Source: Bacillota bacterium (GTDB lineage Bacteria > Bacillota > Clostridia > Saccharofermentanales > Saccharofermentanaceae). Taken from it: 64,000 nt of DNA. Positions 7,723 through 17,522 of the stretch are shown here, one piece after another. Location of the stretch: assembly GCA_023397475.1 (NCBI GenBank), contig JAEWUD010000022.1, positions 224,948-288,947 of the forward strand, given 5' to 3'. A program made the translations under genes and the position numbers. A model generated the notes under the pieces. The model made no database searches and was not told the DNA's origin. It worked only from the letters and a program-made list of their open reading frames with translations. The first letter of the stretch is position 1; each line of letters opens with the position of its first letter.

Positions 7723-9068
7723 GCGAATTGCGTAATGTAGGCAGCTCTTTTTTCGGTTTCCGCTTTCACCTTTTCGAGGTCAATCGTCATAAGCTCTCCC
7801 TTGTATTTCACGAATCTGCCGGCAATCATGACGGATTCGACTGCTGCGCTCGAGCTGCTGTATACGAGTGCAGATACGGGATCTCCAATCGGCCACATAG
7901 AGGGTCGATCGTAGTCGATAATCTGAAGATCGGCGGACATTCCCTCCGAAATGAGACCACAATCCGCAAATCCCATTCCTACGTAACCGTTTCGAGTCGC
8001 TATCGTCAGAATCTGTTCCGCGGACAGAATCGTCGGATCGAATGTTCTTCCTTTGGCAATAAGTGAAGCCAGGCGCATCTCCATGAACATGTCCGTATTA
8101 TTGTTACTCGCACATCCGTCGGTGCCGAGAGCCACGCGAACATTCTTCTTCATCATGCCATCGACATCGGCAAAGCCAGACGCGAGCTTCATGTTACTCG
8201 AGGGATTATGCGCAACGGTAACGTGACTGGCCGCAAGAATATCCATATCTTCCGGGGTCAGATGAACACCGTGAGCGGCGATACAGGGTCTGTCAAATAC
8301 ACCAAAGTCAGCTAATGCCGCGGCGGGCGTCTTATGGTACGAACGAAGACAATTCTCTACCTCCGTACGGGTTTCGGCGAGATGGACTTGAATCGGGACG
8401 TCAAGATCCGCTGCCTCCGAAACCAGTTCCGGATATAAAGATGATGGATATAGGTAAATTGAGTGTATCATCAACGACGTGCGAAGAAGACCGCCACCGG
8501 CACCGTCAAACGTCCTCTTAAAAGCGGACAGGGAATTACGATCTGTACTCCAGACATTATTCTCATATACCTTGCCGTCCTGACAAAGATTCATACGGAA
8601 GGAAGACTGCAGAGCGGCACAAGCTGTCTCATCTGACATGAAATACATATCCGCGGTCGCTCCGATTCCGCCGGAAATCATCTCCGCCATACCAAGCAGG
8701 CTGGCATAATATACATCTTCCGGCCGAAGATGTTCTTCACGCTTCAGAATTTTACCGAAGAGCCAGTCTTCAAGGCTCATATCATCCGCAGAATTTCGCA
8801 TGATCGACATAGGTATATGAGAATGCGCATTCGCAAAAGTCGGCATGAGGATCTTGTTCTTTCCGCTGTACTCGTCAAATCCGATCTGCGTCCCGCCGGA
8901 TTCGCGTTGTGCTTCCATCAATGATCGGACGGCATCCGAACGCTCCTTGCCGACATAAATTATTCGATCGCCCTTAATTCCGACAAACGCGTCACGGATA
9001 ACCTTGACATGACCATCCTCATCCGGAGTTACTACCGTGAAATTCTTAAAAAGGACTGTGCGTGACAT
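7719..9068 (-). CDS. mtaD: S-adenosylhomocysteine / 5'-methylthioadenosine deaminase
   Basis: A metal-dependent amidohydrolase of about 449 residues. The metal site NAHSHIPMS (HxH), VHLAETRTEV, AAHGVHL, and LGTDGCASNNNTDM are all in the order expected for the MtaD/SsnA/TrzN group. These enzymes deaminate S-adenosylhomocysteine, methylthioadenosine or adenosine to the inosyl forms. I place the start at the ATG at 9068, eight bases after AGGAGG, not at the GTG two codons earlier. It follows ahcY by 13 bases and punA further up, so the three genes can handle SAH and its nucleoside product. Exact substrate is an inference. Confidence 0.88.
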   Translation of the reverse strand: MSRTVLFKNFTVVTPDEDGHVKVIRDAFVGIKGDRIIYVGKERSDAVRSLMEAQRESGGTQIGFDEYSGKNKILMPTFANAHSHIPMSIMRNSADDMSLEDWLFGKILKREEHLRPEDVYYASLLGMAEMISGGIGATADMYFMSDETACAALQSSFRMNLCQDGKVYENNVWSTDRNSLSAFKRTFDGAGGGLLRTSLMIHSIYLYPSSLYPELVSEAADLDVPIQVHLAETRTEVENCLRSYHKTPAAALADFGVFDRPCIAAHGVHLTPEDMDILAASHVTVAHNPSSNMKLASGFADVDGMMKKNVRVALGTDGCASNNNTDMFMEMRLASLIAKGRTFDPTILSAEQILTIATRNGYVGMGFADCGLISEGMSADLQIIDYDRPSMWPIGDPVSALVYSSSSAAVESVMIAGRFVKYKGELMTIDLEKVKAETEKRAAYITQFA

Positions 9069-9081
9069 AACCACTTCCTCC

Positions 9082-10338
9082 TTAAATATCCCAGCTCGAA
9101 ATATAACGCTCCTGTTCTTGTGTTAACGCGTCAATGGAGATTGTCTTCGTCGATAGGAGAATAGAAGCAACACGATCATCAATCTCTCTTGGAATATCGT
9201 ATACCTTCTTCTGAAGACTGGCACCATGAGCCGCCATATATCGCGCACTCTGAGCCTGTAATGCGAAGCTCATATCCATGATTTCGACCGGATGTCCATC
9301 ACCGGCGGCAAGATTAACAAGTCGCCCTTCCGCAAGGACACAGATTATGCGATGGTCATCCATCTCATAGCCTTCAACTCCGTCACGTAATGTCATTACA
9401 CGAACCGCTGCAGACTTCAATTCATGAAGATTAATCTCAACATCAAAATGACCGGCGTTGCACAAGATCGCACCATCCTTCATCAGAGGGAAATGCTTAC
9501 CGGTGATAACATCCTTGCAGCCTGTTAATGTCACGAAAAGGTCTCCAACTGCAGCCGCTTCATCCATGGTCATGACTTCATAACCCTCCATAAGGGCTTC
9601 GCACGCCTTAACTGGATCGATTTCGGTAACAATTACGCGAGCACCAAGTCCTTTCGCTCGAAGTGCGACACCCTTACCGCACATGCCATATCCGGCGACA
9701 ACGACCGATTTCCCGGCGACGAGAAGATTTGTGGCAGACATGATTGCTGTCCAAACCGATTGTCCAGTTCCAAAACGATTGTCAAATAAATGCTTGCAAC
9801 GAGCGTCATTGACAGCAATGACAGGGTAAGCAAGTCTTCCCTGCTCTTCGAGAATCTTCAACCGATGAACGCCTGTCGTTGTCTCCTCACATCCTCCGAT
9901 GAGATCGGGAAGTAAATGACTGTGCGTCGTGTGAAGCAGCTGTGCAAAATCCCCGCCGTCGTCAATTACGATATGCGGATTGATTGAGAGTGCCAAAGAT
10001 AAGTGCTCTGTGTATTGCTTCTCATCCGCGCCATGAAGACAATAGACCTTCATTCCCGTAGCAGCCAATGCCGCAGCGACATCATCCTGCGTGGAAAGCG
10101 GATTACATCCGGTAAGCGACACGTTCGCACCGCCCGCACGCAAGGCACGCGCAAGACATGCTGTTTTGGCCTCAACGTGAACACTAACGGCAATATTCAA
10201 TCCGGCAAAGGGCTGTGATGCTATCAGCTCCTCCTCGATCGCACGAAGAACCGGCATATTCTTATACGCCCAGTCGATTTTACGCTGTCCGGAGGGAGCT
10301 AAGGTAATATCTTTGACAACATACGGTGGGAAATCCAT
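9082..10338 (-). CDS. ahcY: Adenosylhomocysteinase
   Basis: Reversibly cleaves S-adenosylhomocysteine to homocysteine and adenosine with bound NAD. 418 residues, cytosolic. Visible family segments: SVHVEAKTACLARALRAGGANV near the N-terminus, DDGGD at ~130, EETTTGVHRL, NDARCKHLFDNRFGTGQSVW, and the NAD Rossmann loop VVAGYGMCGKGVA. The length is that of the shorter bacterial/archaeal form. AAGGAG lies eight bases before the ATG. It lies between punA (16 bases upstream) and mtaD (13 bases downstream), forming a SAH-recycling operon. Confidence 0.95.
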   Translation of the reverse strand: MDFPPYVVKDITLAPSGQRKIDWAYKNMPVLRAIEEELIASQPFAGLNIAVSVHVEAKTACLARALRAGGANVSLTGCNPLSTQDDVAAALAATGMKVYCLHGADEKQYTEHLSLALSINPHIVIDDGGDFAQLLHTTHSHLLPDLIGGCEETTTGVHRLKILEEQGRLAYPVIAVNDARCKHLFDNRFGTGQSVWTAIMSATNLLVAGKSVVVAGYGMCGKGVALRAKGLGARVIVTEIDPVKACEALMEGYEVMTMDEAAAVGDLFVTLTGCKDVITGKHFPLMKDGAILCNAGHFDVEINLHELKSAAVRVMTLRDGVEGYEMDDHRIICVLAEGRLVNLAAGDGHPVEIMDMSFALQAQSARYMAAHGASLQKKVYDIPREIDDRVASILLSTKTISIDALTQEQERYISSWDI

Positions 10339-10354
10339 TCAATTCTCCTTTGCG

Positions 10355-11185
10355 TTATATCTCAGCAAGAAATGCTTCGACGAGTGCAATACTTTTATCG
10401 GATGCCATAGCGCCGACTTCAATGACTTCCTTATGGGACAGCGGCTGATCAGAGATTCCGGCGGCAAAGTTCGTAATACAGGACATGGCAAGAACATTCA
10501 GGCCACTGTGAGCGGCGACGATGGCTTCCGGCACCGTCGACATGCCGACAGCGTCCGCACCCAGCATACGAAGAGCACGAATCTCGGCCGGGGTCTCATA
10601 CTGCGGCCCTGTCATGTATGCATATACGCCCTCATGAAAATCAATTCCCAAACGACTTCCGACACGCCGAAGAATATCTATGTAGGCCGGCGTATACACG
10701 TGGGACTGATCGGGAAAACGTGGGCCGAAATCGTCCAAATTGGCACCGATCAGCGGAGATTTGCAGAACATCGATAAATGATCCCGGATTACCATCAGGT
10801 CTCCCGGCTTCATCGCCGTATTAACTCCTCCGGCCGCATTCGTGAGAATCAGATTGCGGATTCCCAAATGAGCAAGAACGCGTAACGGAAATGTCACGGC
10901 AACGGTATCATAACCCTCGTAAAAATGGTATCGTCCCTGCATCATGTACGTTACTACAGATCCGACTCGAGCGATAAGAAGACGTCCTTCATGTCCCGGA
11001 GTTGTCGGCAGCGGGAAAAAGGGAATGTCCTGAAACCTTGCGGATGCGATAATCTCGCATCGCTGAGCCATCGGCCCCAATCCCGAACCCAGAACAATAC
11101 AGGTTAATGGTTTCTCAGTCGTCAAACTGCGTATATACGATGCAGCTTCTTCAATCATCGTCATGTCCATCGCGAAAGCCTTCAT
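10355..11185 (-). CDS. punA: Purine-nucleoside phosphorylase, trimeric type
   Basis: Phosphorolyses inosine and guanosine (and deoxy forms) to base and ribose 1-phosphate. 276 residues with LGSGLGP near the N-terminus, GRYHFYEGYD, LTNAAGGVN, the TGPQYETPAEI segment, and the MSTVPEAIVA and SCITNFAAGI motifs of the trimeric PNP family. AGGAGG lies seven bases before the ATG. It is 30 bases behind secA and leads into ahcY and mtaD, which produce adenosine or inosine-type nucleosides. Confidence 0.95.
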   Translation of the reverse strand: MKAFAMDMTMIEEAASYIRSLTTEKPLTCIVLGSGLGPMAQRCEIIASARFQDIPFFPLPTTPGHEGRLLIARVGSVVTYMMQGRYHFYEGYDTVAVTFPLRVLAHLGIRNLILTNAAGGVNTAMKPGDLMVIRDHLSMFCKSPLIGANLDDFGPRFPDQSHVYTPAYIDILRRVGSRLGIDFHEGVYAYMTGPQYETPAEIRALRMLGADAVGMSTVPEAIVAAHSGLNVLAMSCITNFAAGISDQPLSHKEVIEVGAMASDKSIALVEAFLAEI

Positions 11186-11215
11186 AAAGCCTCCTTCTCC
11201 GCTGGATAAGCGGAC

Positions 11216-14035
11216 TTACTCTTCCTTACCGCAGCAGTTCTTATACTTCTTGCCGCTTCCGCAAGGACAAGGGTCATTACGGCCAACCTTCTTCAGATCT
11301 CTTTTTACCGGTTCTCTCGCCTGTGTCTGATTGCCCGCTACAGCCGTTTGCTGGGCTTTGGATGTCTGCGGAACTTGCGCTGCGGGCGGCGCTTTGGCGA
11401 TGCCGTCTCCGCCATGCCCCTCCTGAATATTTCGTACCTGTGATTTACGCTCGATGCGTTCGCCCGTTGAGATATTCGCCTTCATGATCAAGCGAACCGC
11501 GTCCGTCTGAATGGAGACATTCATCTCTTCGAACATCGCGGATCCCTCCATGCGATACTCCATAACAGGATCTTGCTGTCCGACACTTCTCATGCCAATC
11601 GAGTAGCGCATCTGATCCATCTGATCGATGTGATCCATCCACTTCTGGTCAACATTATAAAGAAGAATCTGGCGTTCCGCTTCACGGAAAACTTCAGGAG
11701 TCAGAGCACGATCACGTTCTTCAAGCTTCGCAAGAGCCTGCTCGATAATTACCTGCGTCCATTCAGATGAAGAGATAGCGTCCGAAGTGTTCTTGATCTG
11801 GTCGATGGCCGGAATATCACCAAATACATCTTGGAGTTTGAGGCAAAGAGCCATCTTCTCATTCGAAGAGATCGAATCGTCGAGCGCAAAACTATCTACA
11901 AGACGTTCCGCAACACTCTTGATCATCTTAATATAAGAATCGTGGATATCCTGTCCTTCCAAAACTTGTCTGCGCTGCGCGTATGTCATATTACGCTGAA
12001 TATTCATGACATCGTCATACTCGAGCACATGCTTTCTCGCACTGAAATTAATACCTTCGATCTTCTTCTGCGCATTCTCAATCTGTTTGGATAAGAATCC
12101 GGCCTGAATCTCAACCGACTCGTCAACACCCAGACGGTTAAATGCGCCTGTCGCTCTTTCTCCGCCAAACAATCTCATCAGATCATCATCAAGCGCGAGG
12201 AAAAACTTTGTTCTTCCCGGATCGCCCTGTCTTCCGGCACGTCCGCGCAACTGATTATCGATTCGTCTCGATTCGTGTCTCTCCGTGCCGATAATGAAGA
12301 GACCTCCGGCAGCGACAACCTTTTCTCTCTCTATCCCAGTCTGCTTCTTGAATCCCGCTTCCAGTTCCGCAAACTTTGCTCTGGATTCAAGGATGACCTC
12401 GTCATCCGTCTCATTATGTGCGGTTGCCGCGTCGATCAGTTCTTCGATATATCCAAGTTTACGCATCTCCTGTTTGGCCATGAACTCCGCATTACCGCCG
12501 AGCAGAATATCCGTTCCACGACCGGCCATATTGGTTGCGATCGTCACCGCATTAAACCTACCGGCTTGAGCGACAATCTCCGCCTCACGCAAATGATTCT
12601 TGGCATTAAGAACATTGTGTTTGATGCCGGCCTTCGTAAACAAACGGGACAAGTATTCTGATTTGTCGACATTTACCGTTCCGACAAGTACCGGTTGTCC
12701 CTTATCGTGTGCCTCGATGACCTGTTTGAGAACAGCCGCATATTTTCCCGATTGTGATTTATAAATCGCATCGTTCTCGTCTACTCTGGCAAGCGGCCGG
12801 TTTGTAGGAATCTGGATAACATCCAGATTATATATTGATCTGAATTCACCCTCTTCTGTATACGCTGTACCTGTCATACCGGACAGCTTATTATACATAC
12901 GGAAGTAGTTCTGAAAAGTGATTGTCGCAAGAGTCTTGCTCTCGCGTTCGACCTTCACACCTTCCTTGGCTTCAATGGCTTGATGTAAGCCATCAGAGAA
13001 GCGTCGGCCATACATCAGACGGCCGGTAAAATCATCAACAATGATGACCTCCCCATCGGTAACAACGTACTTCTGGTCTCGCTCCATCGTGCCGTTGGCC
13101 TTGAGAGCATTATTAATATAGTGTTGCAGCTCAAAATTCCCGGAGTCTGATAAATTGTCGATGCCAAAATATCTTTCAGCAGCCGCGACGCCATTTGCCG
13201 TAAGAACGGCAGACTTCGCCTTCTCATCGACAACATACTCACATTCGCCGACAATGTCGTCCATATTGATCTTATCGTCCGTCTCAACAACGACATACTT
13301 CTTAAGGTTCTTAACAAAGCGATCCGCTTTAACATACAGATCTGATGAATCATCGCCCATACCGGAAATGATAAGAGGTGTTCTCGCTTCGTCAATGAGA
13401 ATACTGTCAACTTCGTCGACGATCGCGTAATTCAAATCACGTTGAACCATTTTCGCTTTGCGATCCACCATATTGTCACGCAGGTAATCAAAGCCGTACT
13501 CATTGTTCGTCCCGTATGTAATATCCGAATTGTATGCGATTCTGCGCTGATCATTCGATAAATCATGGACAATCAGTCCGACGGAAAGACCAAGATAACG
13601 ATAAACCTTACCCATCCATTCACTGTCACGTCGTGCCAGGTAATCATTGACTGTAACAACATGAACGCCTTTGCCGGTAAGAGCGTTTAGGTAAACAGGC
13701 AAGGTGGCAACGAGCGTCTTTCCTTCACCTGTCTTCATTTCGGAGATACGTCCCTGATGAAGAATAATTCCTCCGATAAGCTGTACGCGGTAAGGCTTCA
13801 TTCCCAGAACACGTAAGGAGGCTTCTCTGATGGTTGCAAAAGCTTCGGGAAGGATATCGTCAAGAGTCTCGCCGTTATCAAGGCGAGACTTGAACTCGGA
13901 AGTCATTCCTCTTAACTCAGATTCGGACATTCCTTCAAACCGGTCGGAAAGAGCTTCGATTTTGTTCACGATCGGCATTATTCTCTTGATCTCGTGATCG
14001 CTGTGGGTTCCAAAAATCTTCGTGATGATACTCAT
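11216..14035 (-). CDS. secA: Preprotein translocase ATPase SecA
   Basis: Motor of the Sec export pathway, driving unfolded precursors through SecYEG. 939 residues. Walker A is in MKTGEGKTLVA near residue 105, the DEAD-type Walker B in VDEVDSILIDEARTPL near 205-220, nucleotide-binding domain 2 motifs TNMAGRGTDI and QLRGRAGRQGD are present, and a SEC-C zinc motif (CPCGSGKKYKNCC) closes the protein after a Gln/Ala-rich linker. GAGAGG precedes the ATG. The gene follows yerC by 35 bases. Confidence 0.98.
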   Translation of the reverse strand: MSIITKIFGTHSDHEIKRIMPIVNKIEALSDRFEGMSESELRGMTSEFKSRLDNGETLDDILPEAFATIREASLRVLGMKPYRVQLIGGIILHQGRISEMKTGEGKTLVATLPVYLNALTGKGVHVVTVNDYLARRDSEWMGKVYRYLGLSVGLIVHDLSNDQRRIAYNSDITYGTNNEYGFDYLRDNMVDRKAKMVQRDLNYAIVDEVDSILIDEARTPLIISGMGDDSSDLYVKADRFVKNLKKYVVVETDDKINMDDIVGECEYVVDEKAKSAVLTANGVAAAERYFGIDNLSDSGNFELQHYINNALKANGTMERDQKYVVTDGEVIIVDDFTGRLMYGRRFSDGLHQAIEAKEGVKVERESKTLATITFQNYFRMYNKLSGMTGTAYTEEGEFRSIYNLDVIQIPTNRPLARVDENDAIYKSQSGKYAAVLKQVIEAHDKGQPVLVGTVNVDKSEYLSRLFTKAGIKHNVLNAKNHLREAEIVAQAGRFNAVTIATNMAGRGTDILLGGNAEFMAKQEMRKLGYIEELIDAATAHNETDDEVILESRAKFAELEAGFKKQTGIEREKVVAAGGLFIIGTERHESRRIDNQLRGRAGRQGDPGRTKFFLALDDDLMRLFGGERATGAFNRLGVDESVEIQAGFLSKQIENAQKKIEGINFSARKHVLEYDDVMNIQRNMTYAQRRQVLEGQDIHDSYIKMIKSVAERLVDSFALDDSISSNEKMALCLKLQDVFGDIPAIDQIKNTSDAISSSEWTQVIIEQALAKLEERDRALTPEVFREAERQILLYNVDQKWMDHIDQMDQMRYSIGMRSVGQQDPVMEYRMEGSAMFEEMNVSIQTDAVRLIMKANISTGERIERKSQVRNIQEGHGGDGIAKAPPAAQVPQTSKAQQTAVAGNQTQAREPVKRDLKKVGRNDPCPCGSGKKYKNCCGKEE

Positions 14036-14070
14036 GTATGTATTCCTCTCATCTATAATTATAAATAATG

Positions 14071-14367
14071 TTATTCTCTCGCGTCATCGAGACGCTTTAA
14101 AACCGTATTATAACCGTCAGCGCCATATTCCAGACATCGGTTCACACGACTGATTGTCGCAGTACTGACCCCTGTATTCTCAATAATCTCTGTATACGTC
14201 TTCCCTTCATAAAGAAGAGTTGCGATGTGTAGTCGTTGTGCTAAGGACTTAATCTCAGAAACCGTACAGAGATCTTCAAACAATCGGTAGCATTCTTCAC
14301 GGTTTCGCAAAGCAAGTATCGCGTCAAACAGTGCATCCGTCTGTGGGTCTACAAGCTTCTCATTCAT
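14071..14367 (-). CDS. YerC/YecD family TrpR-like protein
   Basis: A ~98-residue helix-turn-helix protein of the YerC/TrpR superfamily: the segment ALRNREECYRLFEDLCTVSEIKSLAQRL and the recognition helix GVSTATISRVNRCL are diagnostic. Probably a DNA-binding regulator; its target is unknown. I take the ATG at 14367, five bases after a GAGGA site. An in-frame GTG at 14379 overlaps the upstream stop codon (GTGA) and would add four residues. The position just before secA is common in Clostridia. Confidence 0.88.
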   Translation of the reverse strand: MNEKLVDPQTDALFDAILALRNREECYRLFEDLCTVSEIKSLAQRLHIATLLYEGKTYTEIIENTGVSTATISRVNRCLEYGADGYNTVLKRLDDARE

Positions 14368-14375
14368 GCTAATCC

Positions 14376-14612
14376 TCACATCAGATAATCAAGAACCGTA
14401 TGAAACAGATTCTCAGCAGTGCCATTCAAGACAAAAAAAGCTAAAGCAGCGAGGGCTACAACGCCTCCGATGAGAAAAAAGAAACGTTTTAGAAAGAGAT
14501 CGCGTTTGGCTGCTCGAAGTGCAGACCCGACGGAAACATTGCGAGTATTCGAGCTTCCTTTGACGAGCCTGGAACCCTTGGGAGATCGAACCGATCCCTT
14601 TCCTCTTCTCAC
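14376..14612 (-). CDS. Small single-span membrane protein
   Basis: A 78-residue protein with a basic N-terminal half (several RRGKG/SPKGS segments) and one hydrophobic span near its C-terminus (FFFLIGGVVALAALAFFVL). I place the start at the GTG at 14612 because GGAGGT lies five bases before it; the longer frame from 14702 would start upstream of the likely promoter. Function unknown. It runs into yerC with a possible four-base overlap. Confidence 0.6.
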   Translation of the reverse strand: MRRGKGSVRSPKGSRLVKGSSNTRNVSVGSALRAAKRDLFLKRFFFLIGGVVALAALAFFVLNGTAENLFHTVLDYLM

Positions 14613-14675
14613 AGAATACCTCCGATAGTAAGTATTGCAGAATTTCTTTGTCGCATGTCGGATTAACATTCCTAT

Positions 14676-14702
14676 ATTATAGGAAAAAAACGCATGTGGC
14701 AA
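14676..14702 (-). promoter_or_regulatory. Candidate promoter for the yerC-secA series
   Basis: TTGCCA (14697-14702) and a perfect TATAAT (14676-14681) on the minus strand; the 15-base spacer is short. The TATAAT lies inside a small palindrome, CCTATATTATAGG. Confidence 0.45.
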
Positions 14703-14762
14703 CCTGTGGACATGTATGTGTACACCTATCTATCATACGATATTTTCGGCACAACCACCGCC

Positions 14763-15821
14763 TTACTCTTCTTTTCTCGTAATATATCGATAGGATTCCC
14801 CGTATTTCTTTAAGATAAGATTTATCCCCTTCGATTCTGCATAGGCTTTGCATTGCAGAAGCGCTTCATAGGCTTGTGCCGGAGAGTTCTCAGGAATAAT
14901 GATGATCAGTTCTCGTTTTGAAATGTCTTCTTCACGTATCGTGATCTCATTACGTCCAAATCCATTGGGAGTTCCGGCAAAATCGGCAAGATCATCGATT
15001 TCAGCATTGACCTTGTCTTCGATCGCATCGGCAGTACTGTACTCCGGCGCTGTTAGATCGATGCTTTTGATCGATGTTGCTGTCTGATTGGACCATTTTG
15101 CGATGACCGGATAGGAGAATGGAAGATTGGCTCCAAATGTTTGTCTGAGTTCCTGTCCTCGTTCGAAATTGCCCTTCAACCACACAGCATCCTTTGCATC
15201 CTCGCTCTCCTCTGTATCAGGCAGAGCAAACTCGATATCCCCATACACAGGAATCGCACTTGAAATCATTCTCTCGCTTTGACCAAAGATCGTATTCCAT
15301 AGGTAGTACACACGCAGCCAAATCACATGATTATCATGATCGACGTCAACGTAAACAGATACATCTGATATTCGGGAGGCCAGAACTTCAGTGCCACATA
15401 ATGCAGAGTAAACAGAAGTTATGCGATCGCGAATGACACGTCCAAGGAGAATTGTTGTCACCGTATCCTCGGGTGAAATGCCAAATAGCTCGAATACAGC
15501 TCCAATTCCACCGACAACGGATAGAACTGAGTTCTTAGCGTCTGATTCTCCTTCTTTCCCTGTGGAGGCAGTAAGCTTATCAGCTACGCTAACGGCAATT
15601 TCGGCCGCATCGATACCGCAACTGATGACAGGAACCAGAAGAGATGCCTCCTGTGTTACCTGATCAATTGACTGCAGCATCAGTATATCTGCCTTCTGTA
15701 ATGTAATCGAAGTCAGAAGAAATGCTGAAATCAAGAGAAACACCGGAAGAGCAATCGCTGTCTCAAGCGCTGCAGATCCGAATCGGAAATTTTTCGGGCT
15801 ACATCGTTCGATATGTATCAT
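14763..15821 (-). CDS. TadE/pseudopilin-like surface protein
   Basis: 352 residues. The N-terminus is a short charged leader followed by a hydrophobic segment beginning GSAALETAIALPVFLL, the TadE-type prepilin layout (Glu shortly after the cleavage region). The rest looks extracytoplasmic. The ATG overlaps the end of the preceding gene by 23 bases and a GGAGG site lies inside that gene, so the two are translationally coupled. It is the last of three genes behind pheT. No Tad pilus ATPase, platform or peptidase gene is present in the window. Confidence 0.65.
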   Translation of the reverse strand: MIHIERCSPKNFRFGSAALETAIALPVFLLISAFLLTSITLQKADILMLQSIDQVTQEASLLVPVISCGIDAAEIAVSVADKLTASTGKEGESDAKNSVLSVVGGIGAVFELFGISPEDTVTTILLGRVIRDRITSVYSALCGTEVLASRISDVSVYVDVDHDNHVIWLRVYYLWNTIFGQSERMISSAIPVYGDIEFALPDTEESEDAKDAVWLKGNFERGQELRQTFGANLPFSYPVIAKWSNQTATSIKSIDLTAPEYSTADAIEDKVNAEIDDLADFAGTPNGFGRNEITIREEDISKRELIIIIPENSPAQAYEALLQCKAYAESKGINLILKKYGESYRYITRKEE

Positions 15822-17232
15822 AGCTGTCCTCCGAATAGTATTGTCGATCCTGATATTGTACGGTCACAGATACACCGGAATACATCGCAGCTCCTGCATC
15901 TCTCCGAATAATGGTCTCTATTCGAGAAGATTTCCATTCATTCGGGATAATTAGCAATAGGATTCCGATATAGTCTCTGTAGTTCGTATCCAGTGCATTT
16001 TGAAGGATACTGTTCTCGTCAACGTATTTTGATGTGAATAACGGAACACTTTCTCCGCGTAATAACTTCATCCCGTCAGACATTGCATCCGCTATTGACC
16101 AAACATATAGAACAACGTATTTAAGGTACTCCGGGGGTATATCTACGTATCCACCGGAAAGTAGCAGAATAATCGGCGATAAGACACCGGCGATCTCCAG
16201 GGCAGTAGCATTCTTCTCTTTATCAAGAATATTCATAGCCAGATCAATGACGAATCGAACATCCAATACCATAGTTGCCGTTATATACCTGGATGTATTT
16301 ATATCCTCAATTCCGGTAACAACATATTCCATGTCCGGCATGTTCTCGGAATGAATCTTCTCAAATGAGTCTCCAAAAGCATTGGTCTCTTCTTCATCTT
16401 CACCATTCACCTGTAGAGTTGATAAACGAGAGTCAAATAACGATGCCACATAGGTGGATAGTAGCATGCTGTCGGCAAATTCCGGCATATCGCTTCGTGA
16501 TAAACGATCATATCTCTTCATTACTGACGAAATTGTAGAGAGATCCAAAACATCGGATACTTCACCGTCTTGTTGAAGAAACGATGTTCCTCCTCTCTCG
16601 GCGACATTCTTCATCGTCGTGAGAAACGATTGGACCTTCTCTGTCGTTCCGGTAATATCAACAGTTTCCACGGTGTTAAGAACCGATTCTATCGTAGATA
16701 CCCACGTATCCTTCTGATCGACAAATGTAGCGAGATAACTCATCCAATCAGATGTTCCCTCATCTGTTATTGTCTGATATAGCGAGCTCTCGGAAACAAG
16801 ATCCCCGATAATCGACAATCTCGACAGTATCTCAGATGCCAGTAAGGCCGGAAATCGAATTAACATAAATCGTATGACACCTGTCCGTATAGATTCAGCT
16901 GTCATTTCTGATGTAGGATTAAGCAGAACCTGTATCTCATCGCCGTCCTGGAAGCACGTTGTTAATACTGTCGAATCAAGGATTGACGTATCAAGGGTAT
17001 ACAGGCCATAGAAATCGTAGATCTTTTCATTCCAACAGGATAGAGATTGTTGAAGTTGAAGTCGCATGCTTCGCGCAAGATCCGCTTCTTTCGCACGACG
17101 AGCCGCTGCCGTCCACAATATGCTTTCTGTTAATACAAGTGCCGCGAGAATAATGCACAGAAATATCGTCATACTTCCGCGTCTTCGTTGATATCCGAAG
17201 GGTCTTTGCTGTGTCTTGGATAAGCAGATCAT
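15799..17232 (-). CDS. TadG-like / DUF5702-type membrane-anchored protein
   Basis: 477 residues: a basic leader (QRRRGSMTIF), one hydrophobic N-terminal segment (LCIILAALVLTESILW), then a long extracytoplasmic region. The start of the mature part, with CWNEKIYDFYGLYTL, is what I associate with DUF5702-type proteins in Clostridia. Its ATG overlaps the stop of the pilin-like gene by four bases (ATGA), so it is coupled to it. Probably exported together with its two neighbours; function unknown. Confidence 0.65.
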   Translation of the reverse strand: MICLSKTQQRPFGYQRRRGSMTIFLCIILAALVLTESILWTAAARRAKEADLARSMRLQLQQSLSCWNEKIYDFYGLYTLDTSILDSTVLTTCFQDGDEIQVLLNPTSEMTAESIRTGVIRFMLIRFPALLASEILSRLSIIGDLVSESSLYQTITDEGTSDWMSYLATFVDQKDTWVSTIESVLNTVETVDITGTTEKVQSFLTTMKNVAERGGTSFLQQDGEVSDVLDLSTISSVMKRYDRLSRSDMPEFADSMLLSTYVASLFDSRLSTLQVNGEDEEETNAFGDSFEKIHSENMPDMEYVVTGIEDINTSRYITATMVLDVRFVIDLAMNILDKEKNATALEIAGVLSPIILLLSGGYVDIPPEYLKYVVLYVWSIADAMSDGMKLLRGESVPLFTSKYVDENSILQNALDTNYRDYIGILLLIIPNEWKSSRIETIIRRDAGAAMYSGVSVTVQYQDRQYYSEDSYDTYRTM

Positions 17233-17516
17233 GGGATCACCCCCTCAATAAGAAGCTCTGCTGAATCTTGAATCGCTCTGATCATGAAATGCATGCGTTC
17301 AGGAGATGCCGCGGTTACAAAGACCTCTCGTGTTCCGAGCACGGCTGTTACTTGCTCGAGAATCTCCTGATTCTCGTAAGACATTCGAATAGCGTCCGAC
17401 TGAAAAGATGCTGAAATGGAGACTTGTTGATAAAGAATCGGTCCCGAGAGTATCATCGCGGAAAGAATTCCCATCGCAACAGGAAATGTCAGAGAAGCCT
17501 GGAGAGTATTGGACAT
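17229..17516 (-). CDS. Small pilin-like protein with hairpin-masked ribosome site
   Basis: 95 residues: a hydrophobic N-terminal segment (LTFPVAMGILSAMILSGPIL) followed by a small soluble part, the layout of a TadE-like or prepilin protein. I place the start at the ATG at 17516 because a perfect GGAGGTGAT ribosome site precedes it; the frame remains open further upstream to 17603 but that part is the leader. The ribosome site is paired in a stable hairpin (17523-17557). It heads a three-gene coupled set downstream of pheT. Confidence 0.6.
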   Translation of the reverse strand: MSNTLQASLTFPVAMGILSAMILSGPILYQQVSISASFQSDAIRMSYENQEILEQVTAVLGTREVFVTAASPERMHFMIRAIQDSAELLIEGVIP

Positions 17517-17522
17517 AAGAAA

